Origin: Sulfurivirga sp964427185
GTDB taxonomy: Bacteria > Pseudomonadota > Gammaproteobacteria > Thiomicrospirales > Thiomicrospiraceae
DNA length: 12,530 bases
Assembly (NCBI GenBank): GCA_964427185.1
Contig: CAYRSN010000034.1
Coordinates: forward strand, 1-12,530
Direction of reading: 5' to 3'
Position numbers and translations under genes: made by a program. Shown in pieces: positions 1 to 5,971 of this stretch; within the stretch, counting starts at the first letter, position 1, and each line of letters opens with the position of its first letter. The notes beneath the pieces were generated by a model, which did not search any database, was not told the DNA's origin, and saw nothing but the letters and a program-made list of their open reading frames with translations.

Positions 1-8
1 CACCGCCA
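1..8 (+). tRNA. Possible 3' end of a tRNA-Ser gene cut by the window edge
   Basis: The window opens with CACCGCCA. This is identical to the last eight bases of enterobacterial tRNA-Ser(GGA) and tRNA-Ser(GCT): acceptor strand CACC, discriminator G, then CCA. A P4-type integrase remnant starts less than 200 bp downstream, and such integrases commonly insert into the 3' ends of tRNA genes, so the context fits. Eight bases are too few to be sure and the rest of the gene is outside the window. Confidence 0.35.
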
Positions 9-74
9 TATTTACATATCATAGCGTCTCACCCAATAGTTAAAACCCTTGTGTTTACTGGATTTTTTTAATTC

Positions 75-101
75 ATACTGTCTCGTAACGTCTCACAGTA
101 T
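75..101. repeat. Inverted repeat ATACTGT/ACAGTAT with helically phased TCTC boxes
   Basis: ATACTGT at 75-81 is the exact inverse of ACAGTAT at 95-101, with a 13-nt spacer. Within and beside it, TCTC recurs at 81, 91 and 101, a 10-bp period, and CGTCTCAC appears at both 25-32 and 89-96. This arrangement between the possible tRNA-Ser end and the integrase start suggests protein-binding sites such as an attachment-site core, arm sites or an operator. No function is shown. Confidence 0.4.
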
Positions 102-111
102 CTCGCTTTTT

Positions 112-173
112 TAACCACATATATGACCACACAAAACGCGCATGTGGTTATCCCATGTGGTTTTATGTGGTTA
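112..173. repeat. ATGTGGTT repeat cluster upstream of the integrase remnant
   Basis: Three direct copies of ATGTGGTT start at 142, 155 and 165. An inverted copy, TAACCACAT at 112-120, forms a perfect 9-bp inverted repeat with ATGTGGTTA at 142-150. The cluster ends about 20 bp before the integrase start codon. Repeats here in P4-like elements often serve as integrase arm sites or binding sites for an AlpA-like excisionase or regulator. That role is inferred from position only. Confidence 0.5.
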
Positions 174-194
174 TGGGCATGAGGAAAGGCAGCT

Positions 195-392
195 ATGGCA
201 AGGAAGACTAAGCCACTTACTGATACGGGCATTCGGCGCGTAAAGGTGCCGGATGGGAAGCGTGATTTAACCCTGTATGACGGGGACGGGCTGACGGTAA
301 GATATTACTTGCCCGGTACTGTTATCAGGTGCTATTATCAGTGCCATATAGACAAACGGACAGAGGTGGTTAATGCGTATCAAATTTTCTGA
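195..392 (+). pseudogene. Truncated P4-type tyrosine integrase (N-terminal remnant)
   Basis: The open frame begins MARKTKPLTDTGIRRVK and continues through LYDGDGLTVR. This is the start typical of P4-family integrases carrying the N-terminal arm DNA-binding domain (DUF4102). A good Shine-Dalgarno (AAGG at 186-189, within GAGGAAAGG) precedes the ATG. After about codon 36 (near 302) the similarity stops, and the frame runs on as unrelated residues to a stop at 390-392, inside the downstream antitoxin gene. Intact family members are about 400 residues, so the core-binding and catalytic domains with the Arg-His-Arg-Tyr residues are absent and the product cannot recombine DNA. No other frame downstream restores integrase-like sequence, so this is a deletion or replacement rather than a simple frameshift. 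It marks the edge of a decayed integrative element. Confidence 0.75.
309..345 (+). promoter_or_regulatory. Putative promoter and operator of the toxin-antitoxin pair
   Basis: TTGCCC (309-314) and TATTAT (333-338) with an 18-bp spacer make a plausible sigma-70 promoter ending about 35 bp before the antitoxin start. Overlapping it are a direct repeat with a 13-bp period (CTGTTATCAG at 319 and CTATTATCAG at 332) and an imperfect inverted pair, GGTACTG (315-321) with CAGTGCC (339-345). Phd/YefM antitoxins usually repress their own operon by binding repeats over the promoter, so this is a natural autoregulatory site. The assignment is inferred. Confidence 0.4.
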
Positions 393-651
393 AGACATCG
401 TGCCGCTGACCGATTTGAAAGTCAATCCAGGTAAGGTGGTTCGACATGCCGCCGAGGTGCACCGGCCGGTGCTTTTGACAAGCCGTGGGCGTGGGGTGGC
501 CATTGTGCAATCAGTCACGGATTATGAGGCCGCTGAAGAAGAGCGTGAGTTCATGCGGGCGGTGGTGGCAGGTCTTGCTGATCTCGACGCCGGACGGGCG
601 CTTTCCCTGGAGGAGGCAAAGGCACGACTCGGGCTGTCGACTCAAAAGTGA
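373..651 (+). CDS. Phd/YefM-family antitoxin of a type II toxin-antitoxin module
   Basis: This is a 92-residue protein. Residues 1 to about 50 resemble the Phd/YefM DNA-binding fold, including SEDIVPLTDLKVNPGKVV, PVLLTSRGRGVAIV and a following DYEA. The charged C-terminal half (about 51-92) would be the toxin-neutralising segment. Shine-Dalgarno AGAGG at 362-366 lies six bases before the ATG. The stop overlaps the start of the RelE/ParE-type toxin (TGATG), the usual antitoxin-first, translationally coupled layout. In this family the antitoxin binds the toxin and represses the operon through repeats in the promoter; such repeats are visible at 315-345. The gene is visibly GC-richer than the housekeeping genes to its right, which fits acquisition by transfer. 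The family is clear. The cognate toxin is inferred from adjacency. Confidence 0.85.
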   Translation: MRIKFSEDIVPLTDLKVNPGKVVRHAAEVHRPVLLTSRGRGVAIVQSVTDYEAAEEEREFMRAVVAGLADLDAGRALSLEEAKARLGLSTQK

Positions 652-962
652 TGTCATTGGGTAGCGCCACTATCCACTTTGCGGAGTCGGCGGTTGCCGA
701 CCTGGAGGAAATCCGTCTCTGGTATGCCGAACAAGGTGTTCCCGATATCGGGGAAAGGTTTATCGCCGAGATCTTCCAACGGATCGAGATGCTTGGAACG
801 CATCCTGAGCTGGGTCGAGTCGTGCCTGAGTTCGACCAGCCTTTTTTGAGGGAGCTGATCCAGCCACCTTTTCGTATCGTCTATCGGCATGATCCGAGCC
901 AGGTTCGGATTGTACGCATCTGGCGTAGTGAACGGTTGTTACGCTTACCGGAAGCACCATGA
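651..962 (+). CDS. RelE/ParE-family toxin
   Basis: This 103-residue basic protein has the compact RelE/ParE layout. An N-terminal strand (TIHFAESA) is followed by two helices (DLEEIRLWYAEQG and ERFIAEIFQRIEML), a HPELGR turn, then a beta-sheet with RELIQPPFRIVYR and VRIVRIWRSERLL. The FRIVYR strand and the late basic residues R89, R92 and R95 are typical of ParE/RelE toxins. I choose ATG 651, which overlaps the antitoxin stop by one base. GTG 648 would add only one residue. No close Shine-Dalgarno is seen, so translation is probably coupled to the antitoxin. Family members either poison DNA gyrase (ParE) or cleave mRNA in the ribosome (RelE). The look is more ParE-like, but the sequence does not settle the target. 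Nothing in the frame indicates inactivation. Confidence 0.83.
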   Translation: MSLGSATIHFAESAVADLEEIRLWYAEQGVPDIGERFIAEIFQRIEMLGTHPELGRVVPEFDQPFLRELIQPPFRIVYRHDPSQVRIVRIWRSERLLRLPEAP

Positions 963-1091
963 TTCTTATCAAGGCCTCGCAAAGATAACGATGAATTATG
1001 TGGCTGACGACTATTTCAGGTGGCTGTATTCAAGTCGTGGATACTATTGACAGCTATTGTGCATCATAAATTGAAATCAACCGAAATAGCG
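963..1091. other. Intergenic stretch between toxin gene and tRNA-fMet promoter
   Basis: No gene is supported here. The one notable open frame is a 19-codon ATG frame at 991-1050 (MNYVADDYFRWLYSSRGYY) without a good ribosome-binding site. It matches nothing I recognise and could be debris from the integrated element. No terminator follows the toxin. Base composition shifts from GC-richer to AT-rich within this stretch, which probably marks the right edge of the accessory patch. Confidence 0.4.
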
Positions 1092-1120
1092 TTTGCATTT
1101 TTAGTTTTATTAAGTATAAT
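1092..1120 (+). promoter_or_regulatory. Sigma-70 promoter of tRNA-fMet
   Basis: TTTGCA (1092-1097), a 17-bp spacer and a perfect TATAAT (1115-1120) lie 17 bp upstream of the tRNA 5' end, embedded in an AT-rich stretch. Spacing and position fit transcription of the initiator tRNA starting near 1127. Confidence 0.75.
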
Positions 1121-1137
1121 ACGCATCATCACAAAGT

Positions 1138-1214
<77 letters not shown>

Positions 1215-1289
1215 ATTTCAAATCTCATACGCTCAACTTCGACTCCACAATTCTTTTGCTTCATGTTACACTCCTTTGATTGTGTTTAT

Positions 1290-1295
1290 AAAGGA
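1290..1295 (+). promoter_or_regulatory. Shine-Dalgarno deciding the mltF start
   Basis: AAAGGA at 1290-1295 lies nine bases before an in-frame TTG at 1305. The upstream ATG at 1263 has no purine-rich sequence before it. Starting at TTG also gives a compact, textbook signal peptide, so this site favours the TTG start. Confidence 0.6.
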
Positions 1296-1304
1296 ACGTA
1301 CTGC

Positions 1305-2783
1305 TTGCAAAAAACGCAATCCTCACGCCTCTTACGTTCTGCCATATTTTATCTCTGCTTGGTAGCTAGCCCTTTTAGCTTTGCAGAAGAAGCGCTTTCT
1401 TCGTCCTTTTATGGGCGGCTTTATACGCCTTTTCTGGGTGACCTTCCTGAAATGCAACAACGCAGAATTATTCGCGTACTGGTTTCCCCTTCCCGCACCA
1501 ATTTCTTTTTTGACGGTCGCAACTGGCGCGGGCTTGAATATGAACTTTTGAAAAACTTTGAAGCCTATCTGAATCGCGGCCCCCGCAAGAAGCGCTATCA
1601 GACACATTTGGCTTTTATGCCCCGTGCATTTACAGACATTATTCCCGGTGTGAATCACGGTCACGGCGATATTGGTGCTGCAGGGCTTACCATTACACCG
1701 GAACGGGCTCACCTTATCGACTTTACTTTACCCTATCTGACCAATATCAATGAAGTGCTGGTGACACATGTAAACAGCCCGACACCGCAAAAACTGGAAG
1801 ATTTGTCTGGCGCTAAAATTGTTGTTGTGCGAGGCAGCAGCTACGCTGCACATATTCAACAGCTTAACCAAGGCCTGCTTTATAAAGGACTGGCGCCTAT
1901 TGAGGTCATTCAGGCTGCGCCCGAACTGGAAGTAGAAGACCTGCTGGAGATGGTGCACACCAATATGATTCCATACACTGTCGCAGATGAACACATCGCT
2001 AAGCTTTGGCAAAAAGTATTACCTAATCTCCGCATACACTCTCACTTTATTTTTCATCACAACGGCCAGATAGGCTGGGCTGTGCGCAAAAACTCACCCA
2101 AACTTAAAGCAGAACTTAACAATTTTATCCGTAATCATGCAAAACCCGGCAGACTGCTCAGCAATATTCTCTACAAACGTTATTTTGAAAATACGCGCTG
2201 GATTCGCAATCCGCTAAACCAAACAACCGTCAAACGTTTCCATTGCTACCGTCCTTATTTTGAGCTGTTTGCTGATTTTTATGATCTCAGCTGGTCACTG
2301 TTGGCTGCAATTGCTTATGTTGAATCCGGATTTCATCCCCGCAAAAAAAGCCCTGCCGGTGCTATCGGGCTGATGCAAATCAAGCCTTCTATTGGAAAAA
2401 TGTTCAATATTCGACACCTCACACAGCCTTACAATAACATTTATGCAGGTGCCGCCTATCTCGCCTGGCTAAGGGATAATTATTACAGCGACCCTGTCTA
2501 CAGCATAGATGACAGGATTAACTTTACGCTTGCCGCATACAATGCAGGACCAACGCGTATCCGTAAGCTTCAACGGGAAGCCAAAAAAGCTGGTTTGGAT
2601 CCCTATAAATGGTTTTATAACGTAGAACTCATTGCCAGAAAACGCATCGGGCATGAAACTGTCAACTACGTCACCAAAGTACGCAAAACCCGTACCACCA
2701 TTCATCTGCTCACCGAGCTGGAATACGACAAAACCAAATTAAAACAGCATCTTATTGATCAGGTTCAGGACGGTACACTTTAA
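1305..2783 (+). CDS. mltF: MltF-type membrane-bound lytic murein transglycosylase
   Basis: Predicted periplasmic enzyme that cleaves the glycan strand of peptidoglycan between MurNAc and GlcNAc, leaving 1,6-anhydro-MurNAc ends. From the TTG start it has 492 residues. Residues 1-27 form a signal peptide: basic QSSRLLR, hydrophobic SAIFYLCLVASPFSF, likely cleavage after SFA. Residues ~50-300 resemble a solute-binding-protein family 3 domain (GDIGAAGLTITPERAHLIDFTLPY). Residues ~315-470 are the SLT domain. The catalytic Glu is E340 in AYVESGFHP, followed by SPAGAIGLMQIKP and AAYNAGPTRI. This two-domain order is diagnostic of MltF. An ATG at 1263 would add 14 residues but lacks a ribosome-binding site and spoils the signal peptide. 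The 3' end overlaps convergent thiI by 32 bp. No lipobox is seen, so any outer-membrane attachment is not through an N-terminal lipid. Confidence 0.92.
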   Translation: MQKTQSSRLLRSAIFYLCLVASPFSFAEEALSSSFYGRLYTPFLGDLPEMQQRRIIRVLVSPSRTNFFFDGRNWRGLEYELLKNFEAYLNRGPRKKRYQTHLAFMPRAFTDIIPGVNHGHGDIGAAGLTITPERAHLIDFTLPYLTNINEVLVTHVNSPTPQKLEDLSGAKIVVVRGSSYAAHIQQLNQGLLYKGLAPIEVIQAAPELEVEDLLEMVHTNMIPYTVADEHIAKLWQKVLPNLRIHSHFIFHHNGQIGWAVRKNSPKLKAELNNFIRNHAKPGRLLSNILYKRYFENTRWIRNPLNQTTVKRFHCYRPYFELFADFYDLSWSLLAAIAYVESGFHPRKKSPAGAIGLMQIKPSIGKMFNIRHLTQPYNNIYAGAAYLAWLRDNYYSDPVYSIDDRINFTLAAYNAGPTRIRKLQREAKKAGLDPYKWFYNVELIARKRIGHETVNYVTKVRKTRTTIHLLTELEYDKTKLKQHLIDQVQDGTL

Positions 2784-4203
2784 TATTTTTAAACCCAGCT
2801 GCCTGTAAATACTCACCATGAAGCTGGCTTAAAACACCTTGCGTACAATATAAAAGATAAGCTCGATCCTGAGGCAAACTGGGAAAACGCTGTTTTAGCT
2901 GATAAAAAGGAATATGATGGTGCGCCTCTGGCAGAGGACGGGCTTGAGCTTCTTCAGGCTTGCGGATATCAATCACTTCCGCTCCTTCAAAAACCTTATG
3001 CACAACCTCAACTGCCTGTCGGTCATTAATGGTTTTCACCAGCTCATCCACCGCATAAACCTGTTTATTAGCAATAGCACGCTCCAGCCTGGCAAAATCA
3101 AACTTTTTCTCCACCTGTGCCAGCCGCTTGAAAGAGCCGTGTGTTACCGGGTTACGGCTGATCACACCACAGTACTCCGGCATGGTTTCAGCAAAAGCAC
3201 GCACCCCTATGTGATCTGCCAACTGAATAATCTCCGGTTTATCCATCATAGCCAGCGGGCGCAACACCAGCTTCGTCGTAGCTGTATCAATCAACGCCAA
3301 ATTTCGAAGCGTCTGGCTGGAAACCTGCGCGACGCTTTCACCAGTGATCAATGCATCAATCCCCATCTCTTCTGCCACCTGCTCAGCCGCTTTCAACATT
3401 AAACGCTTGAGCATCACCCCCATATAACTATCATCTACTTCTGTCAGAAGCCCTTCCACCACTTCTTCAAACGGAATCGAAATAAACTTCAAACGATGGG
3501 AGCGTGCAAAACGACGCCATAGATAAAACGCCACCTGCTGCACACCCATTTCATGCGCTGCTCCACCCAGGTTAAAAAAGATAAAGTGAGGTTTTATGCC
3601 TCTTCGCAGCGTCAAGTAAGAAGCCACACTTGAATCAAATCCTCCCGAGATCAAAGAAAGCGCCTCACCCTGAGTACCCAGCGGATATCCCCCCAGCCCT
3701 TTCATGCGCGCTTCCACAATGCTGAGCGTATTATTTTCTAACTCCAGCTCAACTCTTACCTGTGGCGCATGCAAATCCACCCCTTTGGCTTCTTCATTCG
3801 ACAACAGATACCCTCCCACCGCGCGTTCAATCTCCTGAGAGTTAAAAGGATGTTGCCCTTTGCGCTTTGCCCGTACCACAAAGGTTTTCCCCTCGATACG
3901 CTGTTTGACTGCTGCTAAAACATGGCCAGAAATTTCCTCCAGGCTATCCGGTTGCACACGCACTTGCTGTACACGCAGCACCTGCTCAACCCCCGGTGTA
4001 TTTAATAAAACCTGCTCAGCAAGGTTTGCCTGTCCATCCTCCACCGCCACTTCGATTTTATCCAGAAACCACTTCACCTGAGATGCCGCCTCTACGCTTT
4101 CCAGGCTTCTTCTCAAGTTATCCGCCAGCTGACGAGTCATCTTCTTTTTAACCGATGCCCCCTTTACCATAATTTCGGGAAACAGCTTGACAATATAACG
4201 CAC
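2752..4203 (-). CDS. thiI: tRNA 4-thiouridine sulfurtransferase ThiI with rhodanese domain
   Basis: Cytoplasmic enzyme that makes 4-thiouridine at position 8 of tRNA and, in gammaproteobacteria, passes sulfur to ThiS for thiamine thiazole synthesis. It receives persulfide sulfur from IscS. The 483 residues match E. coli length. In order: an N-terminal ferredoxin-like region opening RYIVKLFPEIMVKG, a THUMP domain (~60-165), then a PP-loop adenylating domain with SGGFDS at 186-191, which activates U8 with ATP. Cys345 in PEYCGVIS and Cys453 in YLLYCTQGV correspond to the redox pair C344 and C456 of the E. coli enzyme. Residues ~405-483 are the rhodanese domain carrying Cys453. The start is GTG, with AAGGAG at 4213-4218 nine bases upstream. 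It is divergent from fbp, and its 3' end runs 32 bp into mltF on the other strand. No defects are seen. Confidence 0.96.
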   Translation of the reverse strand: MRYIVKLFPEIMVKGASVKKKMTRQLADNLRRSLESVEAASQVKWFLDKIEVAVEDGQANLAEQVLLNTPGVEQVLRVQQVRVQPDSLEEISGHVLAAVKQRIEGKTFVVRAKRKGQHPFNSQEIERAVGGYLLSNEEAKGVDLHAPQVRVELELENNTLSIVEARMKGLGGYPLGTQGEALSLISGGFDSSVASYLTLRRGIKPHFIFFNLGGAAHEMGVQQVAFYLWRRFARSHRLKFISIPFEEVVEGLLTEVDDSYMGVMLKRLMLKAAEQVAEEMGIDALITGESVAQVSSQTLRNLALIDTATTKLVLRPLAMMDKPEIIQLADHIGVRAFAETMPEYCGVISRNPVTHGSFKRLAQVEKKFDFARLERAIANKQVYAVDELVKTINDRQAVEVVHKVFEGAEVIDIRKPEEAQARPLPEAHHHIPFYQLKQRFPSLPQDRAYLLYCTQGVLSQLHGEYLQAAGFKNIKVYRPEPDQ

Positions 4204-4232
4204 GATTTCCTGCTCCTTATCCTTGCATTTTT

Positions 4233-4255
4233 ATGTGCACATGATAAGCTTTATC
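4233..4255. promoter_or_regulatory. Adjacent palindromes in the thiI-fbp divergent intergenic region
   Basis: The perfect 10-bp palindrome ATGTGCACAT (4233-4242) abuts GATAA-GCT-TTATC (4243-4255), a 5-bp inverted repeat with a 3-nt centre. They sit in the middle of the 85-bp gap between two divergent starts, where an operator could serve both promoters. I find no convincing -35/-10 pair for either gene, so the regulatory role is only a suggestion from position. Confidence 0.3.
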
Positions 4256-4288
4256 GGATATTTTTGGTAAAACTTGGAGAAAAGCACC

Positions 4289-5263
4289 ATGTTGCGAGTT
4301 GATGAAGTCCTACGTCGTGACGGCGTAGATGCAGAGCTGCGCTCTGTAATCAATCACATTCTGATTGGCTGTAAAGAAATTGCCCATAAGCTGGGACAGG
4401 GTGAGCTGGCTGGCATTCTCGGCTCTACCGAAACAGAAAATGTCCAGGGTGAAACGCAGAAAAAACTGGATGTCATCTCCAACGAAGTGCTGAAAAGCGT
4501 TCTTAAACAAGATCCTTTCGTGCGCGGCATCGCCTCTGAAGAAGAAGATGACACAGTTGCCGCCAATGATGAGGGGAAATACTTAGTCACCTTTGATCCG
4601 TTAGATGGCTCTTCTAATATTGATGTCAACCTGTCTGTAGGTACCATCTTCTCCATTCTGGAAGCCAAACAGTCCGGTAGCGGTAACAATATGGAGCTGT
4701 TTTTACAGTCAGGCCGCAACCAGGTTGCAGCCGGCTATGTCCTTTATGGTCCGTCTGCAATTTTAGTTCTGACCACTGGCAAGGGGGTGAATTTCTTCAC
4801 CTTGGATCGCCATATTGGTGAGTTTGTGCTGACCAAAGAAAATGTCAAAATCCCTGAAGACACTAAAGAATTTGCTATCAACATGTCTAACCAGCGTTTC
4901 TGGGAAAAGCCAATGCAAGACTATATTGCACACTGTCTGCAAGGTGAAGAAGGGCCGCTGGGCAAACGTTACAACATGCGCTGGGTTGCCTCCATGGTAG
5001 CCGAAGTGCACCGCATTCTGGTACGCGGCGGAATTTTCATGTATCCATGGGACAACCGTGATCCAAGCAAACCAGGCAAGCTGCGCCTGATGTATGAAGG
5101 CAATCCGATGAGCTTTATTGTGGAGCAGGCTGGAGGTCGTTCCACCACCGGTCGTGAAGACATTATGGATATCAACCCTCAAGATATTCATCAGCGCATT
5201 CCAGTCGTACTGGGCTCTAAAAACGAAGTTGAAACCGTGATGCGTTATCATCAGGATGCGTAA
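4289..5263 (+). CDS. fbp: Class I fructose-1,6-bisphosphatase
   Basis: Hydrolyses fructose 1,6-bisphosphate to fructose 6-phosphate and phosphate, a Mg-dependent step of gluconeogenesis and, in autotrophs, of the Calvin cycle; cytoplasmic and usually tetrameric. The 324-residue length is usual for the family (E. coli 332). Visible motifs: NVQGETQKKLDV (51-62), metal ligands in ASEEED (82-87), the DPLDGSSNID metal-binding box (103-112), and the FBPase active-site signature KLRLMYEGNPMSF (264-276). The frame extends to a TTG at 4274, but GGAGA at 4276-4280 lies nine bases before ATG 4289 and overlaps the longer frame, so ATG 4289 is chosen. It is divergent from thiI and followed by a strong terminator, hence probably its own transcription unit. 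Nothing in the sequence separates a gluconeogenic from an autotrophic role. Confidence 0.96.
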   Translation: MLRVDEVLRRDGVDAELRSVINHILIGCKEIAHKLGQGELAGILGSTETENVQGETQKKLDVISNEVLKSVLKQDPFVRGIASEEEDDTVAANDEGKYLVTFDPLDGSSNIDVNLSVGTIFSILEAKQSGSGNNMELFLQSGRNQVAAGYVLYGPSAILVLTTGKGVNFFTLDRHIGEFVLTKENVKIPEDTKEFAINMSNQRFWEKPMQDYIAHCLQGEEGPLGKRYNMRWVASMVAEVHRILVRGGIFMYPWDNRDPSKPGKLRLMYEGNPMSFIVEQAGGRSTTGREDIMDINPQDIHQRIPVVLGSKNEVETVMRYHQDA

Positions 5264-5287
5264 ACCCATCAACATTTGATACGCTCC

Positions 5288-5317
5288 ACACCCGCTTAAA
5301 GCGGGTGTTTTTTCTTT
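5288..5317 (+). terminator. Rho-independent terminator after fbp
   Basis: The stem ACACCCGC (5288-5295) pairs perfectly with GCGGGTGT (5301-5308) around the loop TTAAA. A T-rich tail (TTTTTTCTTTT) follows. It lies 25 bp after the fbp stop and before the ppa ribosome-binding site. Confidence 0.93.
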
Positions 5318-5338
5318 TACCGACAGGAGGTACTTATT

Positions 5339-5872
5339 ATGAGTTTTACTGATGTGCCCGCAGGCAAAAACATTCCTCATGAAATCAACGTCATTATCGA
5401 AATTCCAGCATTTGCTCCGCCCATTAAATATGAAATCGACAAAGATACTCAGGTTGCCTGGGTTGACCGCTTACAGGCGACCACTATGGCCTACCCCGCC
5501 AACTATGGCTATATCAATCAGACACTCGCTAATGATGGCGATCCGGTAGATGTACTGGTAGTGACTCCTCATCCGCTGATGGTCGGCTGTGTCATTCCCG
5601 CACGCCCTATCGGCGTACTTAAAATGAGTGATGACGGCGGTGAAGACAGCAAAATTATCGCTGTTCCAACCAGCAAAATGACACCAATCTACAACCATGT
5701 AGAAAAAGTAGAAGACCTACCCTTAATCAAAGAACAGACAGAACACTTTTTCAGTCACTATAAGGATCTTGAAAAAGGGAAATGGGTCAAAATCGAAGGC
5801 TGGGAAGATGCCAATATGGCCAAACGGGAAATCCTGGAAGCCTATGAGCGTTTTTGCAGCCTCGGCAAATAA
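5339..5872 (+). CDS. ppa: Family I soluble inorganic pyrophosphatase
   Basis: Hydrolyses pyrophosphate to two phosphates in the cytoplasm, pulling biosynthetic reactions such as amino-acid activation and nucleic-acid synthesis forward. The 177 residues match E. coli Ppa (about 175) and align along the full length: MSFTDVPAGKNIPHE at the start, PIKYEIDK (28-35), NYGYI (55-59), and the family signature DGDPVDVLV (66-74) with metal ligands D66, D68 and D71. A further ligand Asp is D103 in GGEDSK. The C-terminal GKWVKIEGWED is also conserved. The ATG is preceded by a perfect AGGAGGT (5325-5331) seven bases upstream, suggesting strong translation. It is bracketed by terminators on both sides, so it looks monocistronic, yet no clear promoter is visible in the short gap after the fbp terminator, which leaves read-through from fbp possible. 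Confidence 0.97.
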   Translation: MSFTDVPAGKNIPHEINVIIEIPAFAPPIKYEIDKDTQVAWVDRLQATTMAYPANYGYINQTLANDGDPVDVLVVTPHPLMVGCVIPARPIGVLKMSDDGGEDSKIIAVPTSKMTPIYNHVEKVEDLPLIKEQTEHFFSHYKDLEKGKWVKIEGWEDANMAKREILEAYERFCSLGK

Positions 5873-5888
5873 AAAGCCTTAATCACAG

Positions 5889-5911
5889 CCCCGCTTCTGG
5901 CGGGGTTTTTT
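5889..5911 (+). terminator. Rho-independent terminator after ppa
   Basis: CCCCGC (5889-5894) pairs with GCGGGG (5900-5905) across a five-base TTCTG loop, followed by six T. It ends just before the ppc promoter and lies 16 bp after the ppa stop. Confidence 0.93.
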
Positions 5912-5929
5912 GTATGCCCTGTGCAAGAC

Positions 5930-5938
5930 TGGTATAAT
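5930..5938 (+). promoter_or_regulatory. Extended -10 promoter of ppc
   Basis: TGGTATAAT combines the TGN extension with a perfect TATAAT (5933-5938). The -35 position carries only a weak TTGTAT (5910-5915, 17-bp spacer) that overlaps the terminator T-tract, as is usual for extended -10 promoters. Transcription would start near 5945, downstream of the GTG at 5921 and upstream of ATG 5972, which supports the latter as the ppc start. Confidence 0.65.
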
Positions 5939-5971
5939 TCAAAGGTTTTTGACCAAACTACAGGTAACGAC

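Noticed and set aside
991..1050. 19-codon frame MNYVADDYFRWLYSSRGYY as a small protein
   Set aside because: No convincing ribosome-binding site, no recognised family and no coding context; kept only as a note on the intergenic stretch.
1332..2012. Long minus-strand frames opposite mltF, and similar frames opposite fbp, ppc and uvrC
   Set aside because: They are antisense to clearly conserved genes, lack ribosome-binding sites and show no protein-family features.
4274..4288. TTG start giving fbp five extra residues
   Set aside because: The extra codons contain the Shine-Dalgarno for ATG 4289 and have none of their own.
5921..5971. GTG start giving ppc 17 extra residues
   Set aside because: The codon lies upstream of the predicted transcription start of the TGGTATAAT promoter and has no ribosome-binding site. 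ATG 5972 fits better.
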